A stretch of DNA of 64,000 bases from Halanaerobiales bacterium. Lineage in GTDB: Bacteria; Bacillota; Halanaerobiia; Halanaerobiales; Halanaerobiaceae. The first letter of the stretch is position 1; each line of letters starts with the position of its first letter. The stretch is taken from positions 1 to 64,000 of the forward strand of contig JADQBT010000034.1 of the NCBI GenBank assembly GCA_016278485.1. Direction: 5' to 3'. The translations under genes were made by a program, and so were the position numbers. Below the pieces are notes generated by a model that was not told where the DNA came from, searched no databases, and saw only the letters and a program-made list of their open reading frames with translations. This document shows, piece by piece, positions 28,757-37,939 of the stretch.

Positions 28757-29902
28757 GTGAAAATATTAATTGCACCAGATTCATTTAAAGGCTCACTAAC
28801 AGCTTTACAAGCAGCTCAAGCAATAGAAAATGGTATTAAACATGTAATGCCAGATGCAGAGACAATTAAGTTGCCAATGGCTGATGGAGGAGAAGGGACT
28901 ATTCAATCTTTAGTTGACGCTACAGATGGAGAAATAATTAATTGTGAGGTGATTGGTCCTCTTGGAAATAAACTAACAGGTTATTTTGGTCTGCTGGGTA
29001 CTACAAATACTGCTGTTGTAGAGATGGCAGTTGCTTCTGGTCTTCCGCTCATACCTGAAGCTAAAAGAGATCCCTCAAAAACTACAACCTATGGTACAGG
29101 TGAGTTAATAAAAAAAGCGCTTGACCATGGTGCTGAAAAAATAATTGTAGGAATTGGTGGGAGTGCTACAACTGATGCCGGGATGGGTATGGCCCAGGCC
29201 TTAGGTGTCAAGTTTTTAGATAAAGAAGATAACGAATTAGGATATGGTGGAGAAGAATTAAGTCGTTTACATAAAATAGATTTGAAAGATATTGATCAAC
29301 GAGTCAAGAATACAGAGTTTGTAGTTGCCTGTGATGTAGATAACCCTCTTTATGGCAAAAAAGGAGCAGCTTATGTATATGGACCGCAAAAAGGAGCTGA
29401 CAATGAAATGGTCAAGATGTTGGATAATAATTTAAAGCATTTTGCCAAAATTGTTAAAAATGAACTAGAAATTGAAATAGAAGAAATTCCAGGTGCAGGA
29501 GCTGCAGGAGGGTTAGGTGCAGGGTTACTTGCTTTTCTGAGTGCTAAGTTAAAGCCAGGAATAGAAATTATATTAAATACATCTAAATTTGAAAGTTATC
29601 TAGATAATGTTGATCTTATTTTTACTGGTGAAGGTATGATTGATGAACAGACAGTCTATGGTAAAACGCCTATCGGGGTTGCAAAAAAAGCAAAAAAATA
29701 CCAAATACCTGTAATTGGCCTGGCTGGTAGTCTAGGAAACAAAGCAGAACTAGTACTTACAGAAGGAATTGATGCTGTTTTTAGCATTTTAAACCTACCC
29801 ATATCTCTCAATGAAGCTCAAAATAAAACTGCTGAATGGTTAGAAAAATTGGCTGAGCAGGTGATGAGAGTTTATCTGCTAGGAGGTGATAAAAACAAAT
29901 AA
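28757..29902 (+). CDS. Glycerate 2-kinase (GlxK/GarK type)
   Basis: This 381-residue kinase phosphorylates D-glycerate to 2-phosphoglycerate (family knowledge). It has the family's opening KILIAPDSFKGSLTALQAA, PMADGGEGT, GIGGSATTDAGMGMAQALG and TGEGMIDEQTVYGKTPIGVA. The start is GTG with AGGGAGG upstream. The GntP-family permease gene follows after 36 bases, so uptake and phosphorylation of glycerate or a related sugar acid form one unit. The product enters lower glycolysis. Confidence 0.93.
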   Translation: MKILIAPDSFKGSLTALQAAQAIENGIKHVMPDAETIKLPMADGGEGTIQSLVDATDGEIINCEVIGPLGNKLTGYFGLLGTTNTAVVEMAVASGLPLIPEAKRDPSKTTTYGTGELIKKALDHGAEKIIVGIGGSATTDAGMGMAQALGVKFLDKEDNELGYGGEELSRLHKIDLKDIDQRVKNTEFVVACDVDNPLYGKKGAAYVYGPQKGADNEMVKMLDNNLKHFAKIVKNELEIEIEEIPGAGAAGGLGAGLLAFLSAKLKPGIEIILNTSKFESYLDNVDLIFTGEGMIDEQTVYGKTPIGVAKKAKKYQIPVIGLAGSLGNKAELVLTEGIDAVFSILNLPISLNEAQNKTAEWLEKLAEQVMRVYLLGGDKNK

Positions 29903-29938
29903 AGTTGTTGGAGTAGTTGGGCAATTAAGGAGGTAAAA

Positions 29939-31273
29939 ATGGTTTCTGGTCCTGTATTATTAGTTATTTTGGTTATTGCGATTTTATTTATTATTTACAT
30001 GACCGCGCGTATTAAGATGCATGCATTTCTTGTTTTATTGCTGGCTGCTTTTGGGGTAGGTATTTTATCAGGTATGCCTTTGTTGGATGTAATAAGTACC
30101 ATAACAGGTGGATTTGGTGGAATATTAAGCTATATTGGGATTGTTATAATTGCTGGAACTATTATTGGTACTCTATTGGAAAAGTCCAGAGGGACGTTAA
30201 CACTGGCAAATACTGTTTTAAAGTTTGTGGGAAAGACTAGGTCAGCACTTGCAATGTCTTTAACAGGTGCAATTGTTTCTATTCCTGTTTTTTGTGATAG
30301 TGGATTTGTCATTTTGTCATCCTTAAATAAGTCACTTGCAAAAAAAGCTAATATTTCAATGGCTACTATGGCAGTTGCTTTATCTACTGGACTTTACGCC
30401 ACCCATACTCTTATTCCTCCAACACCTGGACCAATTGCAGCAGCAGGACAGATTGGGGCTGATCTTGGTTTAGTTATTCTCTTTGGAGTTATTACAGCAA
30501 TTCCAGCAATAGCTGTCGGATATTTTTGGGCAACAAAAGTTTCATCTAGATACTGGGTAGATTCTGATATTAAAGTGGAAGTTCAGGATGAAGAGGTAGA
30601 TTTACCTGCTACTTTTGATGCTTTTGCTCCAATTTTAATTCCAATTCTATTAATTACTTTAAAATCAATTGCAGACTTTCCTGCCCATGTTTTTGGAGAA
30701 GGTAGTTTTAAAATATTCTTAGACTTTATTGGAGATCCAACGGTAGCACTAATTATTGGTATCTTTTTGGCTTTTAGATTATTACCTGCCTGGGAAGAAA
30801 AATATATCAGTGGTTGGGTAGGAGAAGGAATGAAAAATGCTGCTATTATCATCATGATTACTGGAGCAGGTGGAGCATTTGGATCTATTTTAAAGGCTAC
30901 TCCAATTGGTGATTATTTAGGTTCTACCCTTGCTTCATATAATTTAGGTATCTTTTTACCTTTCATTATTGCAGCAGCTTTAAAGACGGCTCAGGGTTCA
31001 TCAACAGTAGCATTGATCACAACATCAGCATTAGTAGCTCCTTTATTACCTGCACTTGGTTTAGCGACCCCTGTGGCAAAAGCACTTGTAGTAATGTCTA
31101 CTGGTGCTGGAGCAATGACAATTTCTCATGCAAATGATAGTTATTTCTGGGTAGTAAGTCAGTTTTCGAACATGGATACTTCAACTGCTTACAAAACTCA
31201 CTCGATGGCCACACTAGCGCAAGGGATTACAACAATTATTTTTGTAGGCATATTAGCCGCAATATTTATCTAA
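29939..31273 (+). CDS. GntP-family gluconate/glycerate permease
   Basis: This 444-residue inner-membrane transporter has about 12 hydrophobic segments and the GntP signature region STGLYATHTLIPPTPGPIAAAG. Paired with glycerate kinase, its cargo is probably D-glycerate rather than gluconate. TAAGGAGG lies 5 bases before the ATG. The unit ends at a strong bidirectional terminator. Confidence 0.92.
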   Translation: MVSGPVLLVILVIAILFIIYMTARIKMHAFLVLLLAAFGVGILSGMPLLDVISTITGGFGGILSYIGIVIIAGTIIGTLLEKSRGTLTLANTVLKFVGKTRSALAMSLTGAIVSIPVFCDSGFVILSSLNKSLAKKANISMATMAVALSTGLYATHTLIPPTPGPIAAAGQIGADLGLVILFGVITAIPAIAVGYFWATKVSSRYWVDSDIKVEVQDEEVDLPATFDAFAPILIPILLITLKSIADFPAHVFGEGSFKIFLDFIGDPTVALIIGIFLAFRLLPAWEEKYISGWVGEGMKNAAIIIMITGAGGAFGSILKATPIGDYLGSTLASYNLGIFLPFIIAAALKTAQGSSTVALITTSALVAPLLPALGLATPVAKALVVMSTGAGAMTISHANDSYFWVVSQFSNMDTSTAYKTHSMATLAQGITTIIFVGILAAIFI

Positions 31274-31285
31274 AAATTAGTAAAT

Positions 31286-31335
31286 AAAAACTGCAGGTTA
31301 GCTGAACTGACCCATATCAAGTCCTGCAGTTTTTT
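31286..31335. terminator. Bidirectional terminator between GntP and PfoR-like genes
   Basis: AAAAACTGCAGG (31286-31297) pairs with CCTGCAGTTTTT (31323-31334), a 12-bp stem with A and T runs at its ends, between two converging genes. Confidence 0.9.
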
Positions 31336-31338
31336 AAT

Positions 31339-32352
31339 TTAACTATTTAATTTCATATCACCGTATTTAATTAAATTTCTTTTTCTCATTAATTCTGATA
31401 TAAATATATTTAATATTGCCGGGAAAATGAAGTGGAGTAATATGATACCTGTTAATCCACTGTTGCCCATAACTTCCAGGGTTCCGAATTGACCGACTAA
31501 ACCACTTGTCCCCATTCCTGCTCCTATTTTGTTATTTTCCATCTCAAAAATAACTGTAGCTACAGGGCCTAAAATAGCGGAAGATATTATTGGAGGTATC
31601 CAGATTATTGGGTTTTTAATTATATTTGGGATCTGTAGCATCGATGTACCTAAACCTTGAGCAAAAAAACCTCCTAATCCATTTTCTCTATAACTAGCAA
31701 CAGCAAAGCCGATCATCTGGGCTGAACAACCTACTGTGGCAGCTCCAGCAGCCAAACCGGAAAGACCCAGAGAAATAGCTAAAGCGGCACTACTGATAGG
31801 GAGAGTTAAAATTATGCCCATCAATGCTGAGACAACGATTCCCATGGGTAGAGGATGTAATTGGGTAGCTACATTTATTAAATTGCCCAACCAATACATA
31901 ATCTGAATTACAAATGGGCCAATAATTAAACCAATAATGCCCCCTACAATTATTGTACCTGCTGGAACTAAAATAATATCAAATTTAGTCTTCCCTTGAA
32001 CCAATCTGGAAAATTCTGCACCTAATAGTGAAGCTATTAATGCTCCTACCGGTTCACCTATTTGCATAATTTCAACACCAGTTGCACTTGTTATTGTCCC
32101 TGCCCCAATAGCACCAGTAATTATAGATGCGAAAATACCTAAAGGGGAAATACCAATACTATAGGCAACACCAGCACCAATTGCTGGACCCATCATATAT
32201 TGTGCAATCTGACCAAATCTAATTAAAAAATCTAAGTCAACTAAAGTACCCAGTTGTTTCATAATTAGACCAATTATTAGTGATGAAAATAGACCTAAGG
32301 CCATTCCATTTAAAATTTTGGCTAAATACTCTTTAATTTTATTATTAATCAT
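31339..32352 (-). CDS. PfoR-like PTS EIIC-type membrane protein
   Basis: This 337-residue integral membrane protein of the PTS_EIIC_2/PfoR family (COG3641 type) has about eight to ten hydrophobic segments rich in Gly, Ala and Ile. Family members resemble the membrane part of a sugar phosphotransferase but lack the phosphorylated domains; one was described as a toxin-gene regulator. No IIA or IIB gene is nearby, so a transport role is unproven. It is a single gene transcribed toward the GntP permease. Confidence 0.75.
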   Translation of the reverse strand: MINNKIKEYLAKILNGMALGLFSSLIIGLIMKQLGTLVDLDFLIRFGQIAQYMMGPAIGAGVAYSIGISPLGIFASIITGAIGAGTITSATGVEIMQIGEPVGALIASLLGAEFSRLVQGKTKFDIILVPAGTIIVGGIIGLIIGPFVIQIMYWLGNLINVATQLHPLPMGIVVSALMGIILTLPISSAALAISLGLSGLAAGAATVGCSAQMIGFAVASYRENGLGGFFAQGLGTSMLQIPNIIKNPIIWIPPIISSAILGPVATVIFEMENNKIGAGMGTSGLVGQFGTLEVMGNSGLTGIILLHFIFPAILNIFISELMRKRNLIKYGDMKLNS

Positions 32353-32393
32353 ATAGTTCTCCTTTACAATAATAATTTAGGAATAATAGAAAT

Positions 32394-32512
32394 AAGACTC
32401 ACTTTTTGTTAAATTGTTTTTAGCGACAAAAACAAACAGAAAGGTGAGTCTTCTTATGAAATATTATACAACAAAGCCCAGAAAAAATCATGTTAAATAT
32501 GAAAAAAATTAG
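32394..32512 (+). other. Long hairpin and 18-codon open frame, possible element remnant
   Basis: AAGACTCAC (from 32394) pairs with GTGAGTCTT (to 32452). The long imperfect stem encloses a second pair, TGTTTTT/AAAAACA. Right after it, with AGAAAGGTGAG before it, an ATG opens an 18-codon frame (32456-32512) rich in Lys and Tyr. It may be a decayed insertion-sequence end or a leader. The whole 309-base gap 32353-32661 holds no longer gene. Confidence 0.3.
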
Positions 32513-32661
32513 ATATGGTGTTTGAAGCTAAAAATAATTTTCTCAGGAAGATAATTAAAATTTAGCTGCAAATTAAAAGCAAAGCAAAACAGCAAACTTT
32601 TTAAACCTCTTGAAACAAGTGGGAATAATTGATAATATGTAATTAGCATAGAGGTGATATA

Positions 32662-33852
32662 ATGAAAATTAATAACACAAAAATTCTTAAAAAGAATAAT
32701 CAATTTTTAGTTCTCAATGAAATAATTGATAATCAGCCAATCTCACGGGCAGAGTTGACCGGAAAACTAAATGTTTCTCACACAACAATATTTACCATTG
32801 TGAAAGAGTTGATGGACCAAGGCTTGGTAGTTGAAACAGGATATTCTGAATCATCAGGTGGTAGGCGCTCTAAACTACTATCTTTTAATGGAAAACATAA
32901 GTATGTAATAGGAGTTGAAATAGAAGAAAAAGAAGTTTTGTATGCTATCTATGATTTAAATTTTGACCTGATAATGAAAGATATATTTTCTGTTAAAGGT
33001 TTGGAGTTAGATGGATTAATTGATAAATTAGATCAAAAGATTAGAGCAGCTGTTACAGATTTAGACTTGGAATATAATAAAATAATTGGCATGGGAGTTT
33101 CAATACCGGGCATCTATAAAGAAGAAAATGATGAAGTAATTGATGCCACAAATAAAATTATAGAAGCTAAAGGGATTAGGAAGAAATTTAGAAGAAAATT
33201 TATGATACCAGTTTATCTTGAAAATGATGCTAACCTGGCTGCGTATTATGAGTGGAGTTATGGCCAGGCACAAGGATTTAATAATATTATATATATATAT
33301 TTAGGAGAAGGCATTGGTGGAGGAATAGTAATTAATAATTCTCTTTATAGAGGAGGGCACGGTAATGCTGGTGAGATTGGCCATATCAAAGTTAAAGCCA
33401 GTGGGAAGAAGTGTGCCTGTGGTGGTGTTGGTTGCCTTGAGTCGATAGCATCAATTACAGCTATTGAAGATCAATTTAATGAAAGAATAGAAAAAGGAGA
33501 AGATAGTCTACTTGTTGATATTAAAAAAGGGCCTTATAGTTTTACTGATATATTTACGATAGCACAACGTAATGATTATCTAGCTATTAACGTATTAGAA
33601 GAAGCATACAAATATTTAGTTATTGGAATTTCTAGTCTGGTTAATATCTTTGATCCTGATTTAATTTTTCTGGGAGGTTCTTTCAACAAGTTTAATAATG
33701 AGTTGTATATTCATTTAAAAGAGGAATTAGGCGAAATATCATTTAAAAATATTGTAAATGAACTAGAGATAAGGACATCTTCACATGATAACCTTTATCA
33801 GCGTTTAGCAGCATCATTACTTGCTTTTGATAAATGGAAACGACGTATTTAA
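32662..33852 (+). CDS. ROK-family transcriptional regulator
   Basis: This is a 396-residue NagC/XylR-type regulator. A winged helix lies at residues about 15-65 (ISRAELTGKLNVSHTTIFTIV). A sugar-kinase-like ROK domain follows, with GEGIGGGIV and the zinc motif CACGGVGCLE. Such proteins usually repress sugar uptake genes and release DNA on binding a sugar or sugar phosphate. It directly precedes the ABC operon at 33943, which has its own promoter, and is its likely regulator. GAGGTGAT precedes the ATG. Confidence 0.9.
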   Translation: MKINNTKILKKNNQFLVLNEIIDNQPISRAELTGKLNVSHTTIFTIVKELMDQGLVVETGYSESSGGRRSKLLSFNGKHKYVIGVEIEEKEVLYAIYDLNFDLIMKDIFSVKGLELDGLIDKLDQKIRAAVTDLDLEYNKIIGMGVSIPGIYKEENDEVIDATNKIIEAKGIRKKFRRKFMIPVYLENDANLAAYYEWSYGQAQGFNNIIYIYLGEGIGGGIVINNSLYRGGHGNAGEIGHIKVKASGKKCACGGVGCLESIASITAIEDQFNERIEKGEDSLLVDIKKGPYSFTDIFTIAQRNDYLAINVLEEAYKYLVIGISSLVNIFDPDLIFLGGSFNKFNNELYIHLKEELGEISFKNIVNELEIRTSSHDNLYQRLAASLLAFDKWKRRI

Positions 33853-33876
33853 TTATTAAAATAATTTTTAAAAGTC

Positions 33877-33906
33877 TTGACAAAAGTATTTTTATAATTG
33901 TATAAT
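33877..33906 (+). promoter_or_regulatory. Promoter of sugar-type ABC operon
   Basis: TTGACA (33877-33882) and TATAAT (33901-33906) have 18-base spacing, 37 bases before the binding-protein start. Confidence 0.85.
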
Positions 33907-33942
33907 AATTATGATAAATTAAAAAAATGGAGGGGTATAATA

Positions 33943-35202
33943 ATGAAAAAATTAATAATGATTTTATTGGTTATGTTATTAGCTTTTGGATTCACGTTTT
34001 CGGCAGCTGCAGAAAAAGTAGAGATTACTTATTGGCAGTATTATTATGAAACAAAAGAAGAGACTATTAATGAATTGATTGATATGTTTGAAAAGGAAAA
34101 TCCCGATATTGAGGTAAAGCATGAGACTTTTCCTTATGAAAATTATAATACAAAGGTCGCAGCTTCGGTACCATCAGGATCAGGACCAAATATAATTAAC
34201 CTATATTATGGTTGGTTACCGCTTTATATTAATGCAGGCTATTTAAAACCACTACCACATGATGAATTTGCGCCAGCTGATATAGAAGAAGAGTTTTTCT
34301 CTCTAGTTTCAGCAGCTAAAATTGATAATCACTACTATGCTCTACCAACTGCTGTAAGATCACTTGCTCTGATTTATAACAAACGTCTTTTTAAAGAAGC
34401 AGGTTTAGATCCTGAGCAGCCACCAAAAACTTTGGAAGAGTTAGTTGATTATGCTGTTAAATTAACTAAAAGAGATAAAGCAGGTAATTTAATACAAGAA
34501 GGTATGACAATGGCTCTACGTGGCCAATTGCATCACTGGGTCAGAGAAGTTTTAATTAGACAATATGGTGGTCAACCATATAGTGAAGATAACCGTGAAG
34601 TAATGTATGACAGTGAAGCAGGATATGATGCATTTGGTTATTTCATGGATCTAGCACGAGAGCATAAGATTGGAGAACCTAACTTTATGACTGATGATGT
34701 TACTGCATTTAAATCACAAAGAGCAGCAATGACAATAGATGGTTCTTTCAGAATTGGTACATTAGATAAAGTTGGAAATTTAGATTATGGTATTGCTGAG
34801 TTACCAACTCATAATGGAATCAAATCTAACTTTGCATCTTTTTGGGCAAATGGAATCACAAGCTTTACTGAAGGAAAAGAGCTTGAAGCATCAATTAAAT
34901 TCTTGAAGTTCTTAACTTCTGATCAGGCAATGCAACTTTGGTTAACAAATGTTGGTGAATTACCAGCAAAACCATCTGCTGCTTTTACTGATGAAAATAG
35001 AAATGATCCAAAATATGGTCCCTTTATAAGAGGATTAGAATATGCACATGCAACTTACTTTGTTGATGAAATGTCACAACGTCAGGTATGGACAGATGCC
35101 TATGATCGAGTAATGTTAGAAGGAAAGTCTGTTAAAGAGGCTGTTGATAAAGCAGCTCAAGAAGAACAAAAAGTATTAGATGAGTATTACGAAGGTAAGT
35201 AA
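33943..35202 (+). CDS. Carbohydrate ABC transporter substrate-binding protein
   Basis: This 419-residue family-1 extracellular binding protein is of the MalE/UgpB type. Residues 1-24 form a signal peptide ending SAAA-EK, with no lipobox cysteine. The mature start EITYWQYYYE, the lobe segment IINLYYGWLPLYI and the helix near FMDLAREHKIGE are typical. ATG 33943 follows TGGAGGGG by 8 bases; an upstream in-frame start overlaps the promoter. A terminator directly after the gene probably makes it more abundant than the downstream permeases. The ligand is unknown; an amino- or N-substituted sugar is a guess from the operon. Confidence 0.9.
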   Translation: MKKLIMILLVMLLAFGFTFSAAAEKVEITYWQYYYETKEETINELIDMFEKENPDIEVKHETFPYENYNTKVAASVPSGSGPNIINLYYGWLPLYINAGYLKPLPHDEFAPADIEEEFFSLVSAAKIDNHYYALPTAVRSLALIYNKRLFKEAGLDPEQPPKTLEELVDYAVKLTKRDKAGNLIQEGMTMALRGQLHHWVREVLIRQYGGQPYSEDNREVMYDSEAGYDAFGYFMDLAREHKIGEPNFMTDDVTAFKSQRAAMTIDGSFRIGTLDKVGNLDYGIAELPTHNGIKSNFASFWANGITSFTEGKELEASIKFLKFLTSDQAMQLWLTNVGELPAKPSAAFTDENRNDPKYGPFIRGLEYAHATYFVDEMSQRQVWTDAYDRVMLEGKSVKEAVDKAAQEEQKVLDEYYEGK

Positions 35203-35214
35203 AGTAAATTACTC

Positions 35215-35241
35215 GGGGGAGGGTAATCCTCCCCCTTTTTT
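35215..35241 (+). terminator. Intra-operon terminator/attenuator
   Basis: GGGGGAGG (35215-35222) and CCTCCCCC (35228-35235) pair around GTAAT, followed by TTTTTT. It lies between the binding-protein and permease genes, so partial read-through is expected. Confidence 0.9.
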
Positions 35242-35259
35242 AGTTATGGGGTGAAGTAA

Positions 35260-36165
35260 ATGTTTAAAAAACTTTTTTCAAAACTAACTATTAAACAAAA
35301 ACAGGCTTTATGGGGATATTTATTTTTAATAGTACCCATGATTTTTTATTTAGGAGTCAGATTTTATCCAACTTTAAATTCTTTTTATATTTCATTGACA
35401 GATTGGGATATTGTTTCAAAAAACAAAAATTTTATTGGTATTAGTAATTATATTGAACTATTTCATGATGAAGTTTTTTGGAAAACTCTTGGTAATACCT
35501 TTGAATATATTATTTATGGTCTGCCATTAAATCTATTTCTTAGCTTTGTTATTGCTTATAATATTAATAAATTAAGATATGGTTTAACAATTTATCGTAC
35601 ATTATATTTTATTCCATATTTGACATCACTTGTCGCAGTTTCTTGGGTCTGGAGATGGCTATATCAACCAATTCCTTTAGGCATTTTTAATAATTTTCTT
35701 GCCCAGTTTGGCATAGCACAACAACCGTTTTTGGAATCTACTTCCCAGGCACTTCCTTCAATTTTAGCACCAACCATCTGGGTTCAAATAGGTTTTCAGG
35801 TGATTATTTTCCTAGCTGGATTAAAAGGGGTTCCGAAATATTTATATGAAGCTGCTGATATAGATGGAGCTAGTAATATGCAGAAGTTATTTCGAATTAC
35901 AATCCCACTTTTGCGGCCGACAATTGTCTTTTTGGTGGTAACAGGCTCAATCAGGTATTTGCGTATTTTTACCCAGGTTTATAACATGACTTATCAGGGT
36001 GAAGGTGGCCCACTTAATTCAACAAAACCCCTGGTTTTATATATTTATAATAGTGCTTTTAGGAGATTTGAGATGGGTTATGCATCAGCAATGACAGTGA
36101 TATTATTTGTCATCATTTTGGTAATCACTTTATTTCAGTTGAAGGTGTTGAATAAACATGATTAA
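35260..36165 (+). CDS. Carbohydrate ABC transporter permease (MalF/UgpA type)
   Basis: This is a 301-residue inner-membrane permease with six predicted helices, starting at residue about 20. The EAA loop EAADIDGASNMQKLFRITIPLL near residue 205 contacts the ATPase. It overlaps the next permease gene by 8 bases. No ATPase gene is present in the operon, so a shared MsmX/MsiK-type ATPase encoded elsewhere is inferred. Confidence 0.92.
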   Translation: MFKKLFSKLTIKQKQALWGYLFLIVPMIFYLGVRFYPTLNSFYISLTDWDIVSKNKNFIGISNYIELFHDEVFWKTLGNTFEYIIYGLPLNLFLSFVIAYNINKLRYGLTIYRTLYFIPYLTSLVAVSWVWRWLYQPIPLGIFNNFLAQFGIAQQPFLESTSQALPSILAPTIWVQIGFQVIIFLAGLKGVPKYLYEAADIDGASNMQKLFRITIPLLRPTIVFLVVTGSIRYLRIFTQVYNMTYQGEGGPLNSTKPLVLYIYNSAFRRFEMGYASAMTVILFVIILVITLFQLKVLNKHD

Positions 36166-36979
36166 GTTTATTAAAGAAAATCATATTATTGCATATATTA
36201 TATTAGGTATTGGCGGATTAGCAATGATTTTTCCTTTTGTTTGGATGGTTTCTACATCATTTAAAGAACCATGGGATGTTTTTAATTTAGCAATAATCCC
36301 ACCTAATCCTACCTTGAACAATTATGTTAGGTTATTAACAGTAAGTAATTTTTCGCGATGGTTTTTCAATTCCTTTTTAGTTGGTTTATCAGTAACCGTT
36401 TCAGTTATCTTTTTTGATTCATTAGTGGGTTATACATTATGCAAGTTTTCGTTCAAAGGTAAGAATGTCATATTTATTTTGATTTTATCAACAATGATGA
36501 TTCCTACAGAGATGTTGGTAATACCATGGTATAATATGTCACGTGAACTTGGTTGGATAAATAATTATTGGGGAATTATGTTTCCTGGTCTGATGACAGG
36601 ATTTGGTACGTTTTTGATGAGACAGTTTTTTTACAGTGTGCCAGATGATTTGATTGATGCGGGGAGAATAGATGGACTTAATGAATTTCAGATTTGGTAT
36701 AAAGTAGCGATGCCACTTGTTAAACCTGCAGTTTCAGCTTTAGCAATTTTCACTTTTCTTGGTAACTGGAATGCATTTTTGTGGCCGTTAATTGTCATTA
36801 GTGATAATAATTTATATACTTTACCAGTTGGTCTGGCCTTTTTCTCGGGAGAGTTTCAGACAGAATGGGAAATGGTTATGACTGGAGCCTCAGTTGCAAC
36901 GATTCCCGTTTTAATTATCTTTTTAATCTTCCAAAAACAAATTGTAGAAGGTATTGCATTAACAGGCTTGAAAGGATAG
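36158..36979 (+). CDS. Carbohydrate ABC transporter permease (MalG/UgpE type)
   Basis: This 273-residue second permease forms a heterodimer with the preceding protein. It has an N-terminal helix at about 12-33, and the EAA-like loop DAGRIDGLNEFQIWYKVAMPLV near residue 168. The C terminus IVEGIALTGLKG is the family's usual ending. It overlaps the upstream gene by 8 bases and is followed after 8 bases by the amidohydrolase gene, so the five genes from here are one transcript. Confidence 0.92.
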   Translation: MIKFIKENHIIAYIILGIGGLAMIFPFVWMVSTSFKEPWDVFNLAIIPPNPTLNNYVRLLTVSNFSRWFFNSFLVGLSVTVSVIFFDSLVGYTLCKFSFKGKNVIFILILSTMMIPTEMLVIPWYNMSRELGWINNYWGIMFPGLMTGFGTFLMRQFFYSVPDDLIDAGRIDGLNEFQIWYKVAMPLVKPAVSALAIFTFLGNWNAFLWPLIVISDNNLYTLPVGLAFFSGEFQTEWEMVMTGASVATIPVLIIFLIFQKQIVEGIALTGLKG

Positions 36980-36987
36980 TGATAAAT

Positions 36988-37926
36988 ATGTTCGCAGGAA
37001 TTAAAGTTATTGACTCGCATTCGCATTTTCCAGTAAATGAATCACCAATGCGCTATATGGTTAGTGAAAAAAAGTATGATGAACTAAAAAGAATGAATAA
37101 TAATAGAAAGAAGTCTGATGCCCAGGTTCAGTGGCAGAAGGCTTGGAATTTTGCTAGTTCAGCCCCGGATCAAAAAGAGCTATCTGATCAGGAACTTGCT
37201 CAAAAATGGGTAGGGGAGCTTGACCAGTATGGTATTGATAAAATAGTCTGGGTAACAGGTGGTGGCAATGAAAGACTAGCAAAAATCATAAATTATGCTC
37301 CTGAACGGTTTATTGGTTATGCACATCACAATCTTTTTGGACCAAATGCTGCTGATAAATTGAGAAAAGCTTATAAAGAACAAGGGCTAAAAGGGTATAA
37401 GATAATTGCTCCTGTGCTTGATAAGCCAATTACAGATAAATCAGCTTATCCGGTCTGGGAAGTCTGCGCTGAACTTGGTATACCTGTTTTAATTCATTTT
37501 GGTATATTAGGAGCAGGTGGTGGTATTGCTTATAATAAGAATATTAATCCACAGAATTTAGAACCTGTAGCAAAAGATTTTCCAAAAGTAAACTTCATTA
37601 TACCTCATTTTGGTTGTGGACATCCTAGAGAACTATTATTTTTAGGCTGGGTAGCAGAGAATATTTATGTTGATACCTCAGGTTCTAATCAATGGATGCG
37701 CTGGATGCCTTATGAAGTAACTATTAGATCTAGTTTCCAGAAGTTTTATGAAACATTTGGTCCAGAGAGGATTATCTTTGGTACGGATTCATCCCATTTT
37801 CCTCGTGGATTCGCAATTGATTACCTAAAAGAACAAAATAGAGTTTTGCGGTTTATGAATATGTCGGATAAAGAAGTGGAACTGATTATGAGTGGTAACA
37901 TTAACCGTTTGTTAGGTTTAAATTAA
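36988..37926 (+). CDS. Amidohydrolase-2 family TIM-barrel hydrolase/decarboxylase
   Basis: This 312-residue metal-dependent TIM-barrel protein has VIDSHSHFP for the first metal-binding histidines (normally HxH), LIHFG, FIIPHFGCGHP and the late Asp in IFGTDSSHFPRG. These fit the ACMS-decarboxylase/amidohydrolase-2 family, which hydrolyses or decarboxylates ring compounds and lactones. ATG 36988 is preceded by GAAAGGATAG; longer in-frame starts would lie inside the permease gene. In this operon it may open a lactone or cleave an amide in the imported compound. The reaction is not known. Confidence 0.82.
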   Translation: MFAGIKVIDSHSHFPVNESPMRYMVSEKKYDELKRMNNNRKKSDAQVQWQKAWNFASSAPDQKELSDQELAQKWVGELDQYGIDKIVWVTGGGNERLAKIINYAPERFIGYAHHNLFGPNAADKLRKAYKEQGLKGYKIIAPVLDKPITDKSAYPVWEVCAELGIPVLIHFGILGAGGGIAYNKNINPQNLEPVAKDFPKVNFIIPHFGCGHPRELLFLGWVAENIYVDTSGSNQWMRWMPYEVTIRSSFQKFYETFGPERIIFGTDSSHFPRGFAIDYLKEQNRVLRFMNMSDKEVELIMSGNINRLLGLN

Positions 37927-37939
37927 GGAGAGGTAGATA

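Noticed and set aside
36865-36987. In-frame upstream extension of the amidohydrolase gene
   Set aside because: The extra 41 residues lie in another frame of the permease gene and lack a ribosome site. ATG 36988 has one, and the protein there begins with the expected metal motif region.
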